Source: Polycladospora coralii
GTDB lineage: Bacteria; Bacillota; Bacilli; Thermoactinomycetales; Thermoactinomycetaceae
NCBI RefSeq assembly: GCF_014773435.2
Contig: NZ_JACXAG020000009.1
Location: forward strand, 1 to 64,000
Reading direction: 5' to 3'
DNA length: 64,000 nucleotides
Position 1 is the stretch's first letter; every line of letters starts with the position of its first letter. This document shows, in pieces, positions 52,396 through 62,651 of this stretch. The notes below the pieces were generated by a model. The model did not search any database. It saw only the letters and a program-made list of their open reading frames with translations, and was not told where the DNA came from. Position numbers and translations under genes: made by a program.

Positions 52396-53547
52396 TCAAC
52401 TCGTTTCAGGAAGGCCCAGTGCCTGTGCAAGCTGACTCACATCATCTAGTATATAATCAGCACCTAAGTTTTCAAATGTAGTACGAGCATCTTTTCCCGT
52501 AAGTCCGGTTAAAGTAGCAGCGAATCGACTCCCCATTTCACGAGCAGCCAAATAATCTGCTACCGAATCACCTACTATGAGTATTTCTTCACCATTCTCT
52601 AGTGGTAAGGATTGTTCCAAGCAATCGGAAATCGATGTAGATTGTCCTAAAAAAGCACGCACATATGAATACGGATTTGGCTTCGCAAGAGGCGCATGCT
52701 CAGGAAAGGTATGTTCAGCTTGTATGACATCGCTTGCCGTCACAATGCGATTCTCATCAAAACAATCCCAAATATCCAGTTGTTTAAAAGGAGTCTCAGT
52801 TTCTAGCCGACTTCTTCCCGTCCCAATTCCTGCTACAATCCCATTTTGCTCTAGCCTAGTTAATAGTTGTGAAATATCCGCTGATGAGATAATCGGTACT
52901 TCATCTGCTAAAAAACCTCGTTTGCCTGGTATTTTTGCTTCGCGTGCTTCTGTTTCTCGATATAAATCGTCTCCTAAATACCACGACTGAAAGGTGTGAT
53001 AGCCAAGCATCCATAAAGGCGTTTTTCGCCCAAAGAGCGTTCCAGAAATAGAGAACCATGATTTAACCTGCTGATTCAAATCACGAAACATTTCGCTAGG
53101 CGTTTTGGCTTTCGTGTTTGCAAAAACCGTAGTCGTTTCCGCAAAATCAACATGGGTAATTTTATGCTTATTTAACTGAGCCCGTAGCTGAGACAAAGAT
53201 TCTTCCACGATAGGCTGACTTAAAAAAGTTTGGACAAAATGCGGATCATGCCTATTTATCCTACGAAGCAATAGTAAAATTTGTGCGGATATAGAGAGGT
53301 AAATCATGTCCCAGTTTGCATTTACACCTCGTGTCTTCATATACGATAGGATCGAATCATTCTGAAAAATAGTCATACGAATTTCTTGGATCTTCTCCTC
53401 ATCCACCTTTGTTTCAAAGTGATCGCTAGTTAAACCTAGATTACTTGGTGCATATAACAATTCCCATACCGATAATGCTGAGGCATCAAAACACCGCTCT
53501 TCACTCAAAAATACACCATCCACATCAAATAAGATCAACTTATACAT
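52396..53547 (-). CDS. HAD-superfamily hydrolase
   Basis: The protein has 383 residues. The N-terminal LILFDVDGVFLSEER carries the catalytic DxD of HAD phosphatases. GIGTGRSRLETETPF is motif II, and LAKPNPYSY with ILIVGDSVADYLAAREMG are motifs III and IV. The insert between motifs I and II (about 20-220) is a very large cap (helical), longer than in phosphoglycolate phosphatases. Homologues occur in Bacillales as uncharacterised HAD proteins. The substrate is unknown. It is divergent from the L,D-transpeptidase gene. Confidence 0.85.
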   Translation of the reverse strand: MYKLILFDVDGVFLSEERCFDASALSVWELLYAPSNLGLTSDHFETKVDEEKIQEIRMTIFQNDSILSYMKTRGVNANWDMIYLSISAQILLLLRRINRHDPHFVQTFLSQPIVEESLSQLRAQLNKHKITHVDFAETTTVFANTKAKTPSEMFRDLNQQVKSWFSISGTLFGRKTPLWMLGYHTFQSWYLGDDLYRETEAREAKIPGKRGFLADEVPIISSADISQLLTRLEQNGIVAGIGTGRSRLETETPFKQLDIWDCFDENRIVTASDVIQAEHTFPEHAPLAKPNPYSYVRAFLGQSTSISDCLEQSLPLENGEEILIVGDSVADYLAAREMGSRFAATLTGLTGKDARTTFENLGADYILDDVSQLAQALGLPETS

Positions 53548-53703
53548 CCAAGTTCTCTCCTCTTTTTGGGCTTATTTTATACAAGCCCAAGCAACCATGC
53601 AAACAAAATATTGTAATTAGGGCATTCACAAATAAGTGAATATATATTATCATAAAAGTATGATAATTTACAATTAACAAAGGAGGCGTTTTTTATTCCC
53701 TAC

Positions 53704-54831
53704 ATGATGAGAAATATTTCTATCGCTTTCTTAGCATTCCTTCTTTCATTTATGACGATCTTCGCTTCTCCGCCTACAATAGAAGCTGCATCTTCTACCT
53801 ACCAAATTGAAATCAACAAAAACACAAACAAACTTTACCTTTATTATAACGGAAAAGTACAGAAAGTTTATCCTGTAGCTACAGGTAGGAGCAACTCGTT
53901 AACACCTGAAGGAACTTTTTCAATTGTTGTTAAAATCAGCAAACCAGGATGGAAAGGCATTCCAGGCGGACGAGCAGACAACCCACTCGGAGATTGGTGG
54001 CTCGGATTAAGCGTAAATGGCGATAAGGGTCGCACATATGGTATACATGGTACCAATAATCCCAGTTCTATCGGCAAGCACGCTTCAAGTGGTTGTGTAC
54101 GGATGCATAATAGTCATGTAAACGAATTGCGTAAACGTGTAAAAGAAGGCACGCCGGTCTGGATACACAGTGGCACCAGTAATAACCGCTGGCGTGGAAA
54201 TACGTCAAGTGGTGTCAAAGCCGCTTCTGGAACCGTTCAAATCACAGGAAGTCGTGTAAATATACGCTCTGGCCCTTCTTTAGGGGCATTTATCATCACG
54301 CAAGCAAAGAAAGGACAAAAATTTACCCGTACAGGTAAAGCAGGTATTTGGCACCGCATTAAACTTTCGAATGGACGTACTGCATATGTACACGGAGACT
54401 ATGCACGTGTAGTTAGCGGAGGTGATTCATTTCGAAGCACGAGTGGTACGGTGGCCATATCTGTTCGCGTCGCTAACATACGGAGTGGTCCCAGCTTATC
54501 TTCATCCATTATTGGAAAAGGCCGTAGCGGTAATACGTACACCTTAACAGGGGACAATGGCAGTTGGTATCGCATCAAGCTAAACAATCGTAAGACGGCA
54601 TATCTCCATCATTCTGTTGCTAGGAAAAAATCCACTACATCTAGTAATGGAACCATTCAGGTAAACGTGTCACTGGCTAATATACGATCTGCACCCTCCC
54701 TTTCAGCTACGATCTTACAGCGCGTACCTAGAGGCATGGTATTAAATAAAGTCGGCACTTCTGGTCAATTTTATCAAATCCGGTTAAGAAGTGGTAAGAT
54801 CGCTTATATTCATAAAAGCATCGTGCGCTAG
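53704..54831 (+). CDS. Secreted L,D-transpeptidase with three SH3b repeats
   Basis: About 375 residues. A signal peptide runs through FLSFMTIFASPPTIEAA. The YkuD domain (about 35-155) has the catalytic HGTNNPSSIGKHASSGCVRM (His...Ser-x-Gly-Cys). Three SH3b repeats follow (VQITGSRVNIRSGPSLGA, VRVANIRSGPSLSSSIIG, VSLANIRSAPSLSATIL) for wall binding. It cross-links or modifies peptidoglycan outside the cell. AAAGGAGG lies 17 nt before the ATG, an unusually long gap. An ATT 9 nt upstream of the ATG has the ideal 8-nt spacing, so a non-AUG start is possible. Confidence 0.9.
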   Translation: MMRNISIAFLAFLLSFMTIFASPPTIEAASSTYQIEINKNTNKLYLYYNGKVQKVYPVATGRSNSLTPEGTFSIVVKISKPGWKGIPGGRADNPLGDWWLGLSVNGDKGRTYGIHGTNNPSSIGKHASSGCVRMHNSHVNELRKRVKEGTPVWIHSGTSNNRWRGNTSSGVKAASGTVQITGSRVNIRSGPSLGAFIITQAKKGQKFTRTGKAGIWHRIKLSNGRTAYVHGDYARVVSGGDSFRSTSGTVAISVRVANIRSGPSLSSSIIGKGRSGNTYTLTGDNGSWYRIKLNNRKTAYLHHSVARKKSTTSSNGTIQVNVSLANIRSAPSLSATILQRVPRGMVLNKVGTSGQFYQIRLRSGKIAYIHKSIVR

Positions 54832-54842
54832 TCAATCCTGAC

Positions 54843-54875
54843 AGGTATTCCCGTTATACGATCACGGGAATACCT
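54843..54875 (+). terminator. Terminator of the L,D-transpeptidase gene
   Basis: AGGTATTCCCGT (54843-54854) and ACGGGAATACCT (54864-54875) form a 12-bp stem followed by TTTTT. Confidence 0.9.
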
Positions 54876-54995
54876 TTTTTACTGAGTTAGCCCACACACG
54901 TAGACCATGCCAAAAAATCTTCTGGGTCGCCTGTAGATGATGGATAGGTAGGAGAATAACGTTATGAGATATGTTTTTCCATTTAGCTAAATAAA

Positions 54996-55022
54996 GCAGA
55001 AAAGTGTAGATCACTTTTCTGC
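54996..55022 (-). terminator. Terminator of nadBCA
   Basis: GCAGAAAAGTG (54996-55006) pairs with CACTTTTCTGC (55012-55022), 9 nt past the nadA stop on the minus strand. Confidence 0.75.
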
Positions 55023-55030
55023 TTCTGCAT

Positions 55031-56137
55031 TTATGAAATGGCTAGCATTTGGTCAAGTGCAACTTTAGACCAGTGCGCCGTCTCTTCATCTACTTTAATT
55101 TGGTTGATAGGGTTGCCTGCTACGATTTGATCGAGCACCCAAGCGAGGTGTGGACGATCAATTCGATTCATGGTAAGACAAGGACACATGGTCGTGCTGA
55201 GCAAGACAATATGTTGGTCTGGGTGCTCTTGTGCTAGACGTTGTACAAGGTTCACCTCGGTGCCAATCGCCCAGCGTGTACCTGGCGGTGCAGCTTCAAT
55301 CGCTTTAATAATATAGTCCGTTGAACCTGCTTGATCAGCAGCTTGCACCACGTCAAAATTACATTCTGGATGGACGATGATTTTCATGTCCGGATCACGT
55401 TCGCGAATACCCTTGATTTGATCTACCGTAAACTTTTGGTGAACCGAGCAGTGACCTTTCCATAAAATCATTTGTGCGTCTTCCAAGTTTCCTTTTACAT
55501 CTTGGAATTCCCCTTCATTAGGTGCCCAGATGACCATATTTTCAAGCGGAATGCCCATTTGATAAGCTGTATTCCGTCCTAAATGCTGATCAGGTAAGAA
55601 CAAGATGCGTTTTTTCTGTGCGAACGCCCATTCTAATACTTGCACAGCATTAGAAGAAGTACATGTTGTTCCGCCATGTTTTCCAACAAATGCTTTGATG
55701 GCAGCTGTCGAGTTTACATAAGTGACAGGAATAACCGTATCTCCAAATTGCTTCTGGATTTCTTCCCAGGCTTCTTCTACCTCAGCAATGTCTGCCATAT
55801 CTGCCATCGAACAACCTGCACGTAAATCTGGCAGTACCACAGTTTGCTCTTCAGTAGCTAATGTATCTGCCGTTTCTGCCATAAAATGTACGCCACAGAA
55901 AACAATATACTTTGCCTCTTTTTGTTCTGCTCCAATTCGTGCTAATTTCAACGAATCTCCGCGAAAATCGGCAAATTGGATCACATCATCCCGCTGGTAA
56001 TGATGACCTAAGATCACCAGATCTTTACCTAACGTCTTTTTAGCAGCAGTTATTTTTTGATCCAGCTCTTCACTCGTAAAATTTCGATACGCATCAGGAA
56101 GCGTATGATTTGCATGTGCCAACATATCGATTGCCAT
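55031..56137 (-). CDS. nadA: Quinolinate synthase NadA
   Basis: The protein has 368 residues, the Bacillus-type length. Three Cys for the [4Fe-4S] cluster are seen in [15 protein letters not shown], a middle HPECNFDVV and [35 protein letters not shown] is the N-terminal signature. It condenses iminoaspartate with dihydroxyacetone phosphate to quinolinate, the second step of NAD synthesis. Its ATG overlaps the nadC stop (TAATG). It is the third gene of nadB-nadC-nadA. Confidence 0.97.
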   Translation of the reverse strand: MAIDMLAHANHTLPDAYRNFTSEELDQKITAAKKTLGKDLVILGHHYQRDDVIQFADFRGDSLKLARIGAEQKEAKYIVFCGVHFMAETADTLATEEQTVVLPDLRAGCSMADMADIAEVEEAWEEIQKQFGDTVIPVTYVNSTAAIKAFVGKHGGTTCTSSNAVQVLEWAFAQKKRILFLPDQHLGRNTAYQMGIPLENMVIWAPNEGEFQDVKGNLEDAQMILWKGHCSVHQKFTVDQIKGIRERDPDMKIIVHPECNFDVVQAADQAGSTDYIIKAIEAAPPGTRWAIGTEVNLVQRLAQEHPDQHIVLLSTTMCPCLTMNRIDRPHLAWVLDQIVAGNPINQIKVDEETAHWSKVALDQMLAIS

Positions 56138-56985
56138 TATGTTCCACGCTCCTCTTTTTCAAAGTCTAAACCAATATCTAAGGCGATTGCTGAATGGGTG
56201 ATAAAGCCGAGTGATACCGCGTCAACACCCGTTTCTGCAACTGCACGAATCGTTTCTGGCGTAACACCGCCCGATGCCTCTGTTACCACTTTACCATCAA
56301 TCATTTTCACGGCACGTCGTAACGTATCAGGATCCATATTATCCAGTAATATCACATCAATATCAAACGCTAATATCTCTTCTACTTGCGTAAGTGTATC
56401 AGCTTCCACTTCAATCTGCACCATATGCCCTGTGCGAGCACGAACCAATTCAATCGCTTTAGCTAAACTACCTGCCATGGCAATATGATTATCTTTAATC
56501 ATGACGCCATGACTTAATCCCATCCGATGATTGGTTCCTCCGCCCATCCGCACTGCATACTTCTCTAATTGACGAAGTCCAGGCGTTGTTTTTCGTGTAT
56601 CTAATACGCGACAAGGTAAATCATGAATCTGATCTACCAGACTGCGTGTTAAAGTTGCAATTCCAGATAAGCGTTGCATTAAATTTAAGGCAACCCGTTC
56701 TCCTGTTAAGATTGCGCGAGTGGGACCTGTAATGCGTGCAATAATCGTTCCCGGTTCTACTCTTTCTCCATCTTGTACAAGTGACATCCATGTTAAGCTA
56801 GCATCTAACTCTTGAAACACACGCTCCGCAATCGAGAGCCCTGCTACAACCCCAGGGTGTTTCACTCGAAAAACATAACTACTTCGATGTTTTTCCGGCA
56901 CAATCGATTCTGTCGTAATATCTCCCATGCCAATATCTTCGTTCAATACTTCACGTATAAACTGCTGTAAATAAATAGGATTCAT
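56137..56985 (-). CDS. nadC: Nicotinate-nucleotide pyrophosphorylase NadC
   Basis: The protein has 282 residues. Motifs: [78 protein letters not shown] and [15 protein letters not shown]. It converts quinolinate and PRPP to nicotinate mononucleotide and CO2. AGGAGTGAAAGAAA precedes the ATG, 12 nt after nadB. Typical second gene of the nadBCA operon. Confidence 0.97.
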   Translation of the reverse strand: MNPIYLQQFIREVLNEDIGMGDITTESIVPEKHRSSYVFRVKHPGVVAGLSIAERVFQELDASLTWMSLVQDGERVEPGTIIARITGPTRAILTGERVALNLMQRLSGIATLTRSLVDQIHDLPCRVLDTRKTTPGLRQLEKYAVRMGGGTNHRMGLSHGVMIKDNHIAMAGSLAKAIELVRARTGHMVQIEVEADTLTQVEEILAFDIDVILLDNMDPDTLRRAVKMIDGKVVTEASGGVTPETIRAVAETGVDAVSLGFITHSAIALDIGLDFEKEERGT

Positions 56986-56997
56986 TTTCTTTCACTC

Positions 56998-58506
56998 CTA
57001 TATCACATTGTGCTTGTTTGACCAATCAGGAGATAGTTCGGGAAAATCATATCGATAATGTCCGCCGCGACTCTCTTCCCGCAGTAAAGCCGCTTTTATA
57101 ATCACTTGTGCAGTAATTAACATATTACGACATTCTAAATATCCTTCGCTCACTTCTTGATCCAATTTTTTCAACTCTGCAAGCCCTATAGATAAATTAT
57201 CGGATGAACGGACAATTCCCACGTAATCCCACATGATTTTTCGAATTTGCTGCTTCCATTTTTCAGTAGATTGATTATTAATGCACAAACTTGGAGACAA
57301 AGCATCATCAAATTCTAAGTTTTGATCAGGTAGTGACGCGAGTTGCATCGCTGTGCGTTGCGCAAAAACAGCTCCTTCTAATAGGGAGTTGCTTGCTAGT
57401 CGGTTCGCACCATGTACGCCGGTACAGGCCACCTCACCACATGCAAATAAGCGTGCAATCGATGTTTGTCCGTAAATATCTGTTTGTACGCCCCCCATAA
57501 TGAAGTGAGCCGCTGGTGTAACCGGGATGCAAACTCGCTCTGGATCAATACCATGTTGCATACATTTTTTATAAATTCTAGGAAAACGAGCAGCAAAACG
57601 AGCGCCTAGCATTCTAGCATCTAAGAACACTGTCCGTCCTGCTTTCATTTCGCTATATATCGCACGTGACACCACATCGCGAGGTGCTAGGTCTTTCCAT
57701 TCATGATAGCGGTGCATAAATGCTTCTCCCAGATCATTGGTCAAAATCGCACCTTCACCACGAACAGCTTCTGAAACCAAGAACATCGGATTTTGTTCAA
57801 CTGCTAATGCAGTAGGGTGAAATTGAATAAATTCCATATCCGTTATGGTAGCCCCCGCTCGGATGGCCATTGCAAATCCATCACCTGTTGATACCTGATC
57901 ATTGGTTGTGTACTGGAATAATTGACCACATCCACCAGTGGCAAGTACGACACCTTTATGCGCTAAGTAGGGAATAGCCGTCTGTGCTGTATCAACTGCC
58001 CATACGCCTTTACATTCTCCTTCTCTGATAATCAAATCAGCCACCATCGTATGGGTCATCATAGTAATGTCAGGGTGCTCCATCACTTTGGTGATTAAGG
58101 AAGAAGTAATTCCTGCACCTGTCGAATCACCTTCCACATGCAAGATACGAGATACACTGTGTGAGCCTTCCCGTCCTAAAGCCCAGTCATTTCCTTGTTT
58201 GTCAAAAGGTGTCCCTAGATCAGATAAGAGTTGAATCGTCTGTGGTGCCATATTAACTAAAATATCGACAGAATAGGGGTTACATAGATCGACCCCTGTG
58301 CGAATGGTATCATCACGATGCAGATCAGGAGAATCTCCTTTCCCAATCGCAGCAGCAATCCCGCCTTGTGCACGATAAGAGTTACTTTCCTCTTCACGCG
58401 CTTTTGTGAGTATCATAACGCGACCTTCTTGTGCCAAGGTTAATGCAGTCATAAGCCCTGCTATTCCACTTCCGATCACGATAAAGTCAGTCACCACTCG
58501 GTTCAT
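56998..58506 (-). CDS. nadB: L-aspartate oxidase NadB
   Basis: About 502 residues from the ATG of MNRVVTDFIVIG (AAAGGA 9 nt before). An upstream GTG-type frame start is less likely. The FAD-binding IVIGSGIAGLMTALTLA, SNSYRAQGGIAAAI, TGGCGQLFQYTTN, EFIQFHPTAL and HFIMGGVQTD motifs are all there. It oxidises aspartate to iminoaspartate, which goes directly to NadA. First gene of nadBCA, divergent from the cysteine desulfurase gene, as in B. subtilis. Confidence 0.97.
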   Translation of the reverse strand: MNRVVTDFIVIGSGIAGLMTALTLAQEGRVMILTKAREEESNSYRAQGGIAAAIGKGDSPDLHRDDTIRTGVDLCNPYSVDILVNMAPQTIQLLSDLGTPFDKQGNDWALGREGSHSVSRILHVEGDSTGAGITSSLITKVMEHPDITMMTHTMVADLIIREGECKGVWAVDTAQTAIPYLAHKGVVLATGGCGQLFQYTTNDQVSTGDGFAMAIRAGATITDMEFIQFHPTALAVEQNPMFLVSEAVRGEGAILTNDLGEAFMHRYHEWKDLAPRDVVSRAIYSEMKAGRTVFLDARMLGARFAARFPRIYKKCMQHGIDPERVCIPVTPAAHFIMGGVQTDIYGQTSIARLFACGEVACTGVHGANRLASNSLLEGAVFAQRTAMQLASLPDQNLEFDDALSPSLCINNQSTEKWKQQIRKIMWDYVGIVRSSDNLSIGLAELKKLDQEVSEGYLECRNMLITAQVIIKAALLREESRGGHYRYDFPELSPDWSNKHNVI

Positions 58507-58550
58507 ATTCGAGTTTCCTTTCACAAAATCTTAACATTTACCTTCATGTC

Positions 58551-58579
58551 TATTTTCTCAGGAAAACAAACAATGTCAA
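58551..58579 (-). promoter_or_regulatory. Probable nadBCA promoter
   Basis: On the minus strand TTGACA (58579-58574), a 17-nt spacer and AAAATA (58556-58551) lie 45 nt before the nadB ATG. In B. subtilis this divergent region holds NadR/NiaR sites. I cannot point to one here with certainty. Confidence 0.5.
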
Positions 58580-58731
58580 CCATAAATTTTATCATCTCTG
58601 TCCCCATGAAAAAAGAGAAGATTATTCAACATTTATGAATCGGTTATCCTGAAACAATAACAAATCAGGTATGCGTTTTTATGATCAATTCCGTTATAAT
58701 AAAGAAAACGTTACAGGTCGGAGGTTATATC

Positions 58732-59877
58732 ATGATTTATTTAGATTACGGAGCCACTAGTCCAGTACGACCTGAGGTATATGATTATATGTTACCCTTT
58801 TTTCGAACCGAATATGGGAATCCAGGCAGTATACATGATCATGGTCAAAGTAGTACAGAAGCTATTGCACACGCTCGCGCTCAAATTGCCCAGTCATTAG
58901 AAGCCACCTCTGCACGAGAAATCATTTTTACAAGTAGTGGGACCGAATCAAATAATCTAGCACTTTTTGGTATTGCTCGCAAATTTCGTCATCGTGGCAA
59001 TCACATCATTACGTCTGCCATCGAACATCCATCTATACTAGAAACCTGTGAAGCGCTCGCTCAAGAAGGGTTTGAGATCACTTATTTACCTGTGAATGAT
59101 GTAGGAGAAATAGATCTTTCACAATTAAAGGAAGCGGTTACAAATCAAACCATCTTAGTAAGCATTATGGCAGCAAATAATGAAGTGGGAACCCTACAGC
59201 CGATTGCTGAAATTGGCGCGTGGTTACGCGATCAACCGATCTTTTTTCATACCGATGCGATTCAAATGTTTGGAAAACTTCCTTTCTCTGTCCAAAAATT
59301 AGGTGTCGATCTCGCATCGATCGCCGCCCATAAAATCGGTGGACCAAAAGGAATTGGTGCTCTATATTTACGAAAAGGGGTCAGAATCACACCCATTTTA
59401 TACGGTGGTGGTCAGGAACGGGATATACGTCCCAGCACACAAAATACACCAAGCATCGCTGGATTTGGATTAGCTGCGTCACTTGCAACAAGCCGAATGG
59501 AAACCGAGCAAACTCGTATTGCTTCTTTACGTGATTTATGTTGGCATTTGATTCAAACACGCATTCCAGACGTTCATCTTAATGGACATCCCCGTAACCG
59601 ATTACCTAACAATTTGAATTTAAGCTTCGATCGCGTGGAAGGTCAAGCCATATTAATCGAATTAAATCGTGAAAAAATATATGTTTCAAGCGGTTCTGCT
59701 TGTAGTGCCGGAAAACATCGTGCTTCCCATGTTTTACGTGCAATGGGACGTTCTGAAGAAATTGCGCATCAGAGCTTACGTGTTACACTAGGCATGGATA
59801 CAAAAGAATCAGATATCTATTTCTTTGTCGATCAATTAAGCGACATACTCCAGTATTTAAGACGTTCTTCCATTTGA
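58732..59877 (+). CDS. nifS: Cysteine desulfurase, NifS-like
   Basis: About 381 residues from the ATG of MIYLDYGATSPVRPEV (GTCGGAGG upstream). An earlier ATG at 58681 lacks a site. The PLP-lysine is in SIAAHKIGGPKGIGALYL and the catalytic Cys in VSSGSACSAGKHRASHVL. It supplies sulfur, most likely for the NadA cluster, as shown for NifS next to nadBCA in B. subtilis. No nadR (yrxA) follows. A membrane protein of unknown function does. Confidence 0.93.
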   Translation: MIYLDYGATSPVRPEVYDYMLPFFRTEYGNPGSIHDHGQSSTEAIAHARAQIAQSLEATSAREIIFTSSGTESNNLALFGIARKFRHRGNHIITSAIEHPSILETCEALAQEGFEITYLPVNDVGEIDLSQLKEAVTNQTILVSIMAANNEVGTLQPIAEIGAWLRDQPIFFHTDAIQMFGKLPFSVQKLGVDLASIAAHKIGGPKGIGALYLRKGVRITPILYGGGQERDIRPSTQNTPSIAGFGLAASLATSRMETEQTRIASLRDLCWHLIQTRIPDVHLNGHPRNRLPNNLNLSFDRVEGQAILIELNREKIYVSSGSACSAGKHRASHVLRAMGRSEEIAHQSLRVTLGMDTKESDIYFFVDQLSDILQYLRRSSI

Positions 59878-59944
59878 AGGCATATACACGATCGAGAAAT
59901 CAGATGGGAAACGCTACTCAAATCTAGTGTTGGAGGATTGGCTA

Positions 59945-60595
59945 TTGCGTAAATTCGTCTTATATACACTCAAGTTTTTTGGTATTTCTCTCGTCTCTTT
60001 TTTGTTTTGGATCTTGTTTGTCGTACTTCAGCAGTATAATCATCGCATAGATGGACAAATTTATCTGATGGGAACCCTAATCGGCTATGCGCTTGTGTTT
60101 ATATTTTTATTTGTAGTCATTTACTTTTTGTTTGCATTTTATAATCTGCGTTCCAATCCAGATCGGCTCAAACAACGTTTCTTTATTTTCGCTGGCTTTT
60201 ATATCATAAGTAGCCCGTTGGTTGTACTCTCATTTGATAATTATTTGTCTGTCACCCCACACGGGATGGTATATAATACGTTCTTTTCGCTGGGAGATGA
60301 AGAAATACGTACATGGCAAGATATTGGTCATGTGGAGTTAGATTATACAACCACAGCGTTACCTTTACAGCGCCAAACAAAGCCACGACTTGTATATCGC
60401 GTCGTCTATAAAAACGGATCATCTGTAAACTTAAATCACTATAACTCACCACTATACGCCGCAACGCAGTTTAAAGCGATTCATAAAGTGATGATAAAGC
60501 AGGATATTCCGATTCAAAAAAAGAGGGCTATCCCCCCCGATTATAAGGAAAAGTACCCTTTTATCTACGATATGTATATGTTAAGTGAGATGTGA
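59945..60595 (+). CDS. Membrane protein of unknown function
   Basis: About 216 residues from a TTG (TTG CGT AAA), 8 nt after TTGGAGG. The frame is open upstream to 59927, but that part contains the ribosome site. Three transmembrane helices (about 8-30, 45-68, 80-100) are followed by a beta-rich, charged domain (GHVELDYTTTALPL, LVYRVVYKNGSSVNLNHY), resembling a PH-like fold as in some bacterial membrane proteins. It lies 67 nt after nifS and may be read with it. No family is recognised. Confidence 0.65.
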   Translation: MRKFVLYTLKFFGISLVSFLFWILFVVLQQYNHRIDGQIYLMGTLIGYALVFIFLFVVIYFLFAFYNLRSNPDRLKQRFFIFAGFYIISSPLVVLSFDNYLSVTPHGMVYNTFFSLGDEEIRTWQDIGHVELDYTTTALPLQRQTKPRLVYRVVYKNGSSVNLNHYNSPLYAATQFKAIHKVMIKQDIPIQKKRAIPPDYKEKYPFIYDMYMLSEM

Positions 60596-60630
60596 ACACA
60601 GGTCCGCATATATTCCTTGCGGACCTGTGT
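60596..60630 (+). terminator. Intrinsic terminator
   Basis: ACACAGGTCCGCA (60596-60608) and TGCGGACCTGTGT (60618-60630) pair over 13 bp. It lies at the stop of the membrane protein gene and before convergent pepV. Confidence 0.85.
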
Positions 60631-60640
60631 ATCTGTTATT

Positions 60641-62047
60641 TTATTTGGCCAGTTCATATATCGCTTGCGCATATAGTGCAGTTGCTTGGAAAAGGTCATC
60701 CAGTTCAATAAATTCATCTTTCTGATGCGCGGTCTCTTCTTTTCCTGGAAAAAGCGGTCCAAATGCCACCCCCACGTCAAGTGCTCGCGCATATGTTCCG
60801 CCACCAATAGCAAGCAACTCTGCTTTTTTACCCGTTTGCTCTTCATACACGCTTGAAAGCGTTTTTACTAATGGATGATCAGGCTCGCAATAGTGAGCCG
60901 CTTTGTGATCGACATCAACGATTTTCAGACCATAGCTTTGGAAGCATTCATCTACTTTCGATAAGATAGCATTTTTATCCCCTGAAAGCGGATAGCGAAT
61001 ATTTAGTTGTAACTTACTCTCTTCATTTTTGGCATATTGGAATACGCCCGCATTCACAGTAAGTTTACCTACAACATCATCTGCTTGTGATAGCCCCATT
61101 TTTTCGCCAAAAAAGCTGTCCGTTAGGAAGCGATTAATCATTTCCACATACGCAGAGCCAGCTGAATCTAAGTCAATCGTAGCTAAAATTTTGGCTAGCT
61201 CTAGTACAGCATTCAGCCCTTTCTCCGGTTCAGAGCCATGATATGCTCGTCCATGTACACAAATTTTGACATGGTCATCAGCTTCTTCTGCATATCCTTG
61301 TATTCGATTTTGCAGGAGGATATCTTGCACCTTTTCTTTTAGGTCAAATACATCTCCTTCCCCTGTCAATTTACAGATAGCAACGTCTGGCACCATGTTT
61401 ACACGTTGCCCTCCCTCAAACTGTTCCAATACCCAAGTTGAATCGGAAATATTTGTAGGGATAATGGCTCCTGTTAATAATATATCGAGTAGCCCTTTTT
61501 CAGCTGTGATAATCGGAAAATCCGCATCAGGTGTAAAGCCCATACTCGGCATATCTTCTTTAGAGAAATAATGCTTCATGCAGCGCCAATTGGTTTCTTC
61601 GTCTGTTCCTAAGATCAGTCGTACTCTCTTTGATAACGGTAGGCCACTCTCTTTCACTATTTTAAGGGCATAATATGCAGCCATTCCAGGCCCCTTATCA
61701 TCAATCGCACCACGGGCATATAACTTTCCTGTTCTTACTTCTGGCGAAAAAGGAGGACTTGTCCATCCATCACCAGCAGGTACGACATCGACATGTGCTA
61801 ATACACCAATTAACTCATCCCCTGTTCCATATTCAATATGACCCGCATATCCGTCTACATTTTTCGTATGAAATCCATCTTTCCCACCTAAATCGAGCAT
61901 ATACTGTAAGGCATCATCTACCTTTTTACCAAATGGCTTGTTCACTTCCGCCGTGCTCAAATCTAGTGTGCTTTCAATAGTCAAAAAATCTTTTAAATCA
62001 GCAATCATTTGTTCTTTTCTAGATTCCACTTCTTGTTTCCAATTCAA
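60641..62047 (-). CDS. pepV: Dipeptidase PepV (M20 family)
   Basis: The protein has 468 residues from a TTG start (GGAAGG about 12 nt before). Motifs: EYGTGDELIGVLAHVDVVPAGDGW (first metal His and catalytic Asp), YARGAIDDKGPGMAAYYAL (bridging Asp), LILGTDEETNWRCMKHYF (catalytic Glu and metal Glu), and AIGGGTYARALDVGVAFGPLFPG near the end. It cleaves a wide range of dipeptides and beta-Ala peptides in the cytosol with two zinc ions. Monocistronic. Confidence 0.93.
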   Translation of the reverse strand: MNWKQEVESRKEQMIADLKDFLTIESTLDLSTAEVNKPFGKKVDDALQYMLDLGGKDGFHTKNVDGYAGHIEYGTGDELIGVLAHVDVVPAGDGWTSPPFSPEVRTGKLYARGAIDDKGPGMAAYYALKIVKESGLPLSKRVRLILGTDEETNWRCMKHYFSKEDMPSMGFTPDADFPIITAEKGLLDILLTGAIIPTNISDSTWVLEQFEGGQRVNMVPDVAICKLTGEGDVFDLKEKVQDILLQNRIQGYAEEADDHVKICVHGRAYHGSEPEKGLNAVLELAKILATIDLDSAGSAYVEMINRFLTDSFFGEKMGLSQADDVVGKLTVNAGVFQYAKNEESKLQLNIRYPLSGDKNAILSKVDECFQSYGLKIVDVDHKAAHYCEPDHPLVKTLSSVYEEQTGKKAELLAIGGGTYARALDVGVAFGPLFPGKEETAHQKDEFIELDDLFQATALYAQAIYELAK

Positions 62048-62460
62048 TTTGCTCTACATCCTTCCATTCACTTAACGTAAAATTGCACTTACAAAAACTT
62101 TCCATATGTATCCCAACTGTATAAAAACCAGGATAATCGTTGCTTTCATAACCAATCAGACATGTTTTGATGGTGTGTATTAAAGCAAGTCGGACAAAGT
62201 GGTCAATCGAATACATGAACTAGATTGCACCAACTTCGTGAAAGTAAGCAGATGGGCTTACATGAGATATAGGTTGAGATAGCCCACCCCACCCACATAG
62301 GCAGAACACCCGTTATCAGTACACTTGTTCCTTTTTTCAATTGCTAATCGTTTTACACAGTAGGCGCTTCTTTTACCACTCAAACCCCATACGAGCACAT
62401 TTCAAGGAACAACGTCTACTACAAGTAGAATGAGCACCGCTCATTCATATTATCAAAAAT
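62048..62460. other. Gene-poor intergenic stretch
   Basis: No intact gene is seen. On the minus strand one short frame (LVWGLSGKRSAYCVKRLAIE and on for about 25 codons to a TAA near 62258) is open but has no start or ribosome site. It could be a remnant or chance. Confidence 0.4.
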
Positions 62461-62502
62461 GATTGCTCAAAGCATCCCCATAAGGGAATGCTTTGAGCAA
62501 TC
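62461..62502 (-). terminator. Terminator of the penicillin-acylase gene
   Basis: GATTGCTCAAAGCAT (62461-62475) pairs perfectly with 62488-62502. On the minus strand the stem is followed by ATTTTTGAT. It lies about 150 nt after the acylase stop. Confidence 0.75.
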
Positions 62503-62651
62503 TTGCTTTCATCCCAATTCTAAAGAAGTTGATCTTCCTGCTCGCAAAATCTGTACAATTACCGCCCAGCAGTTTTCAGGGAGATTATTTGTAGCGCAAA
62601 TACGATCGATTACACAGTTGTATTTTTATTACAATAAGATAGAAATAACCT

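Noticed and set aside
56057-56488. 143-codon plus-strand frame over nadC
   Set aside because: A Ser/Ile-rich shadow of the nadC/nadA minus-strand genes.
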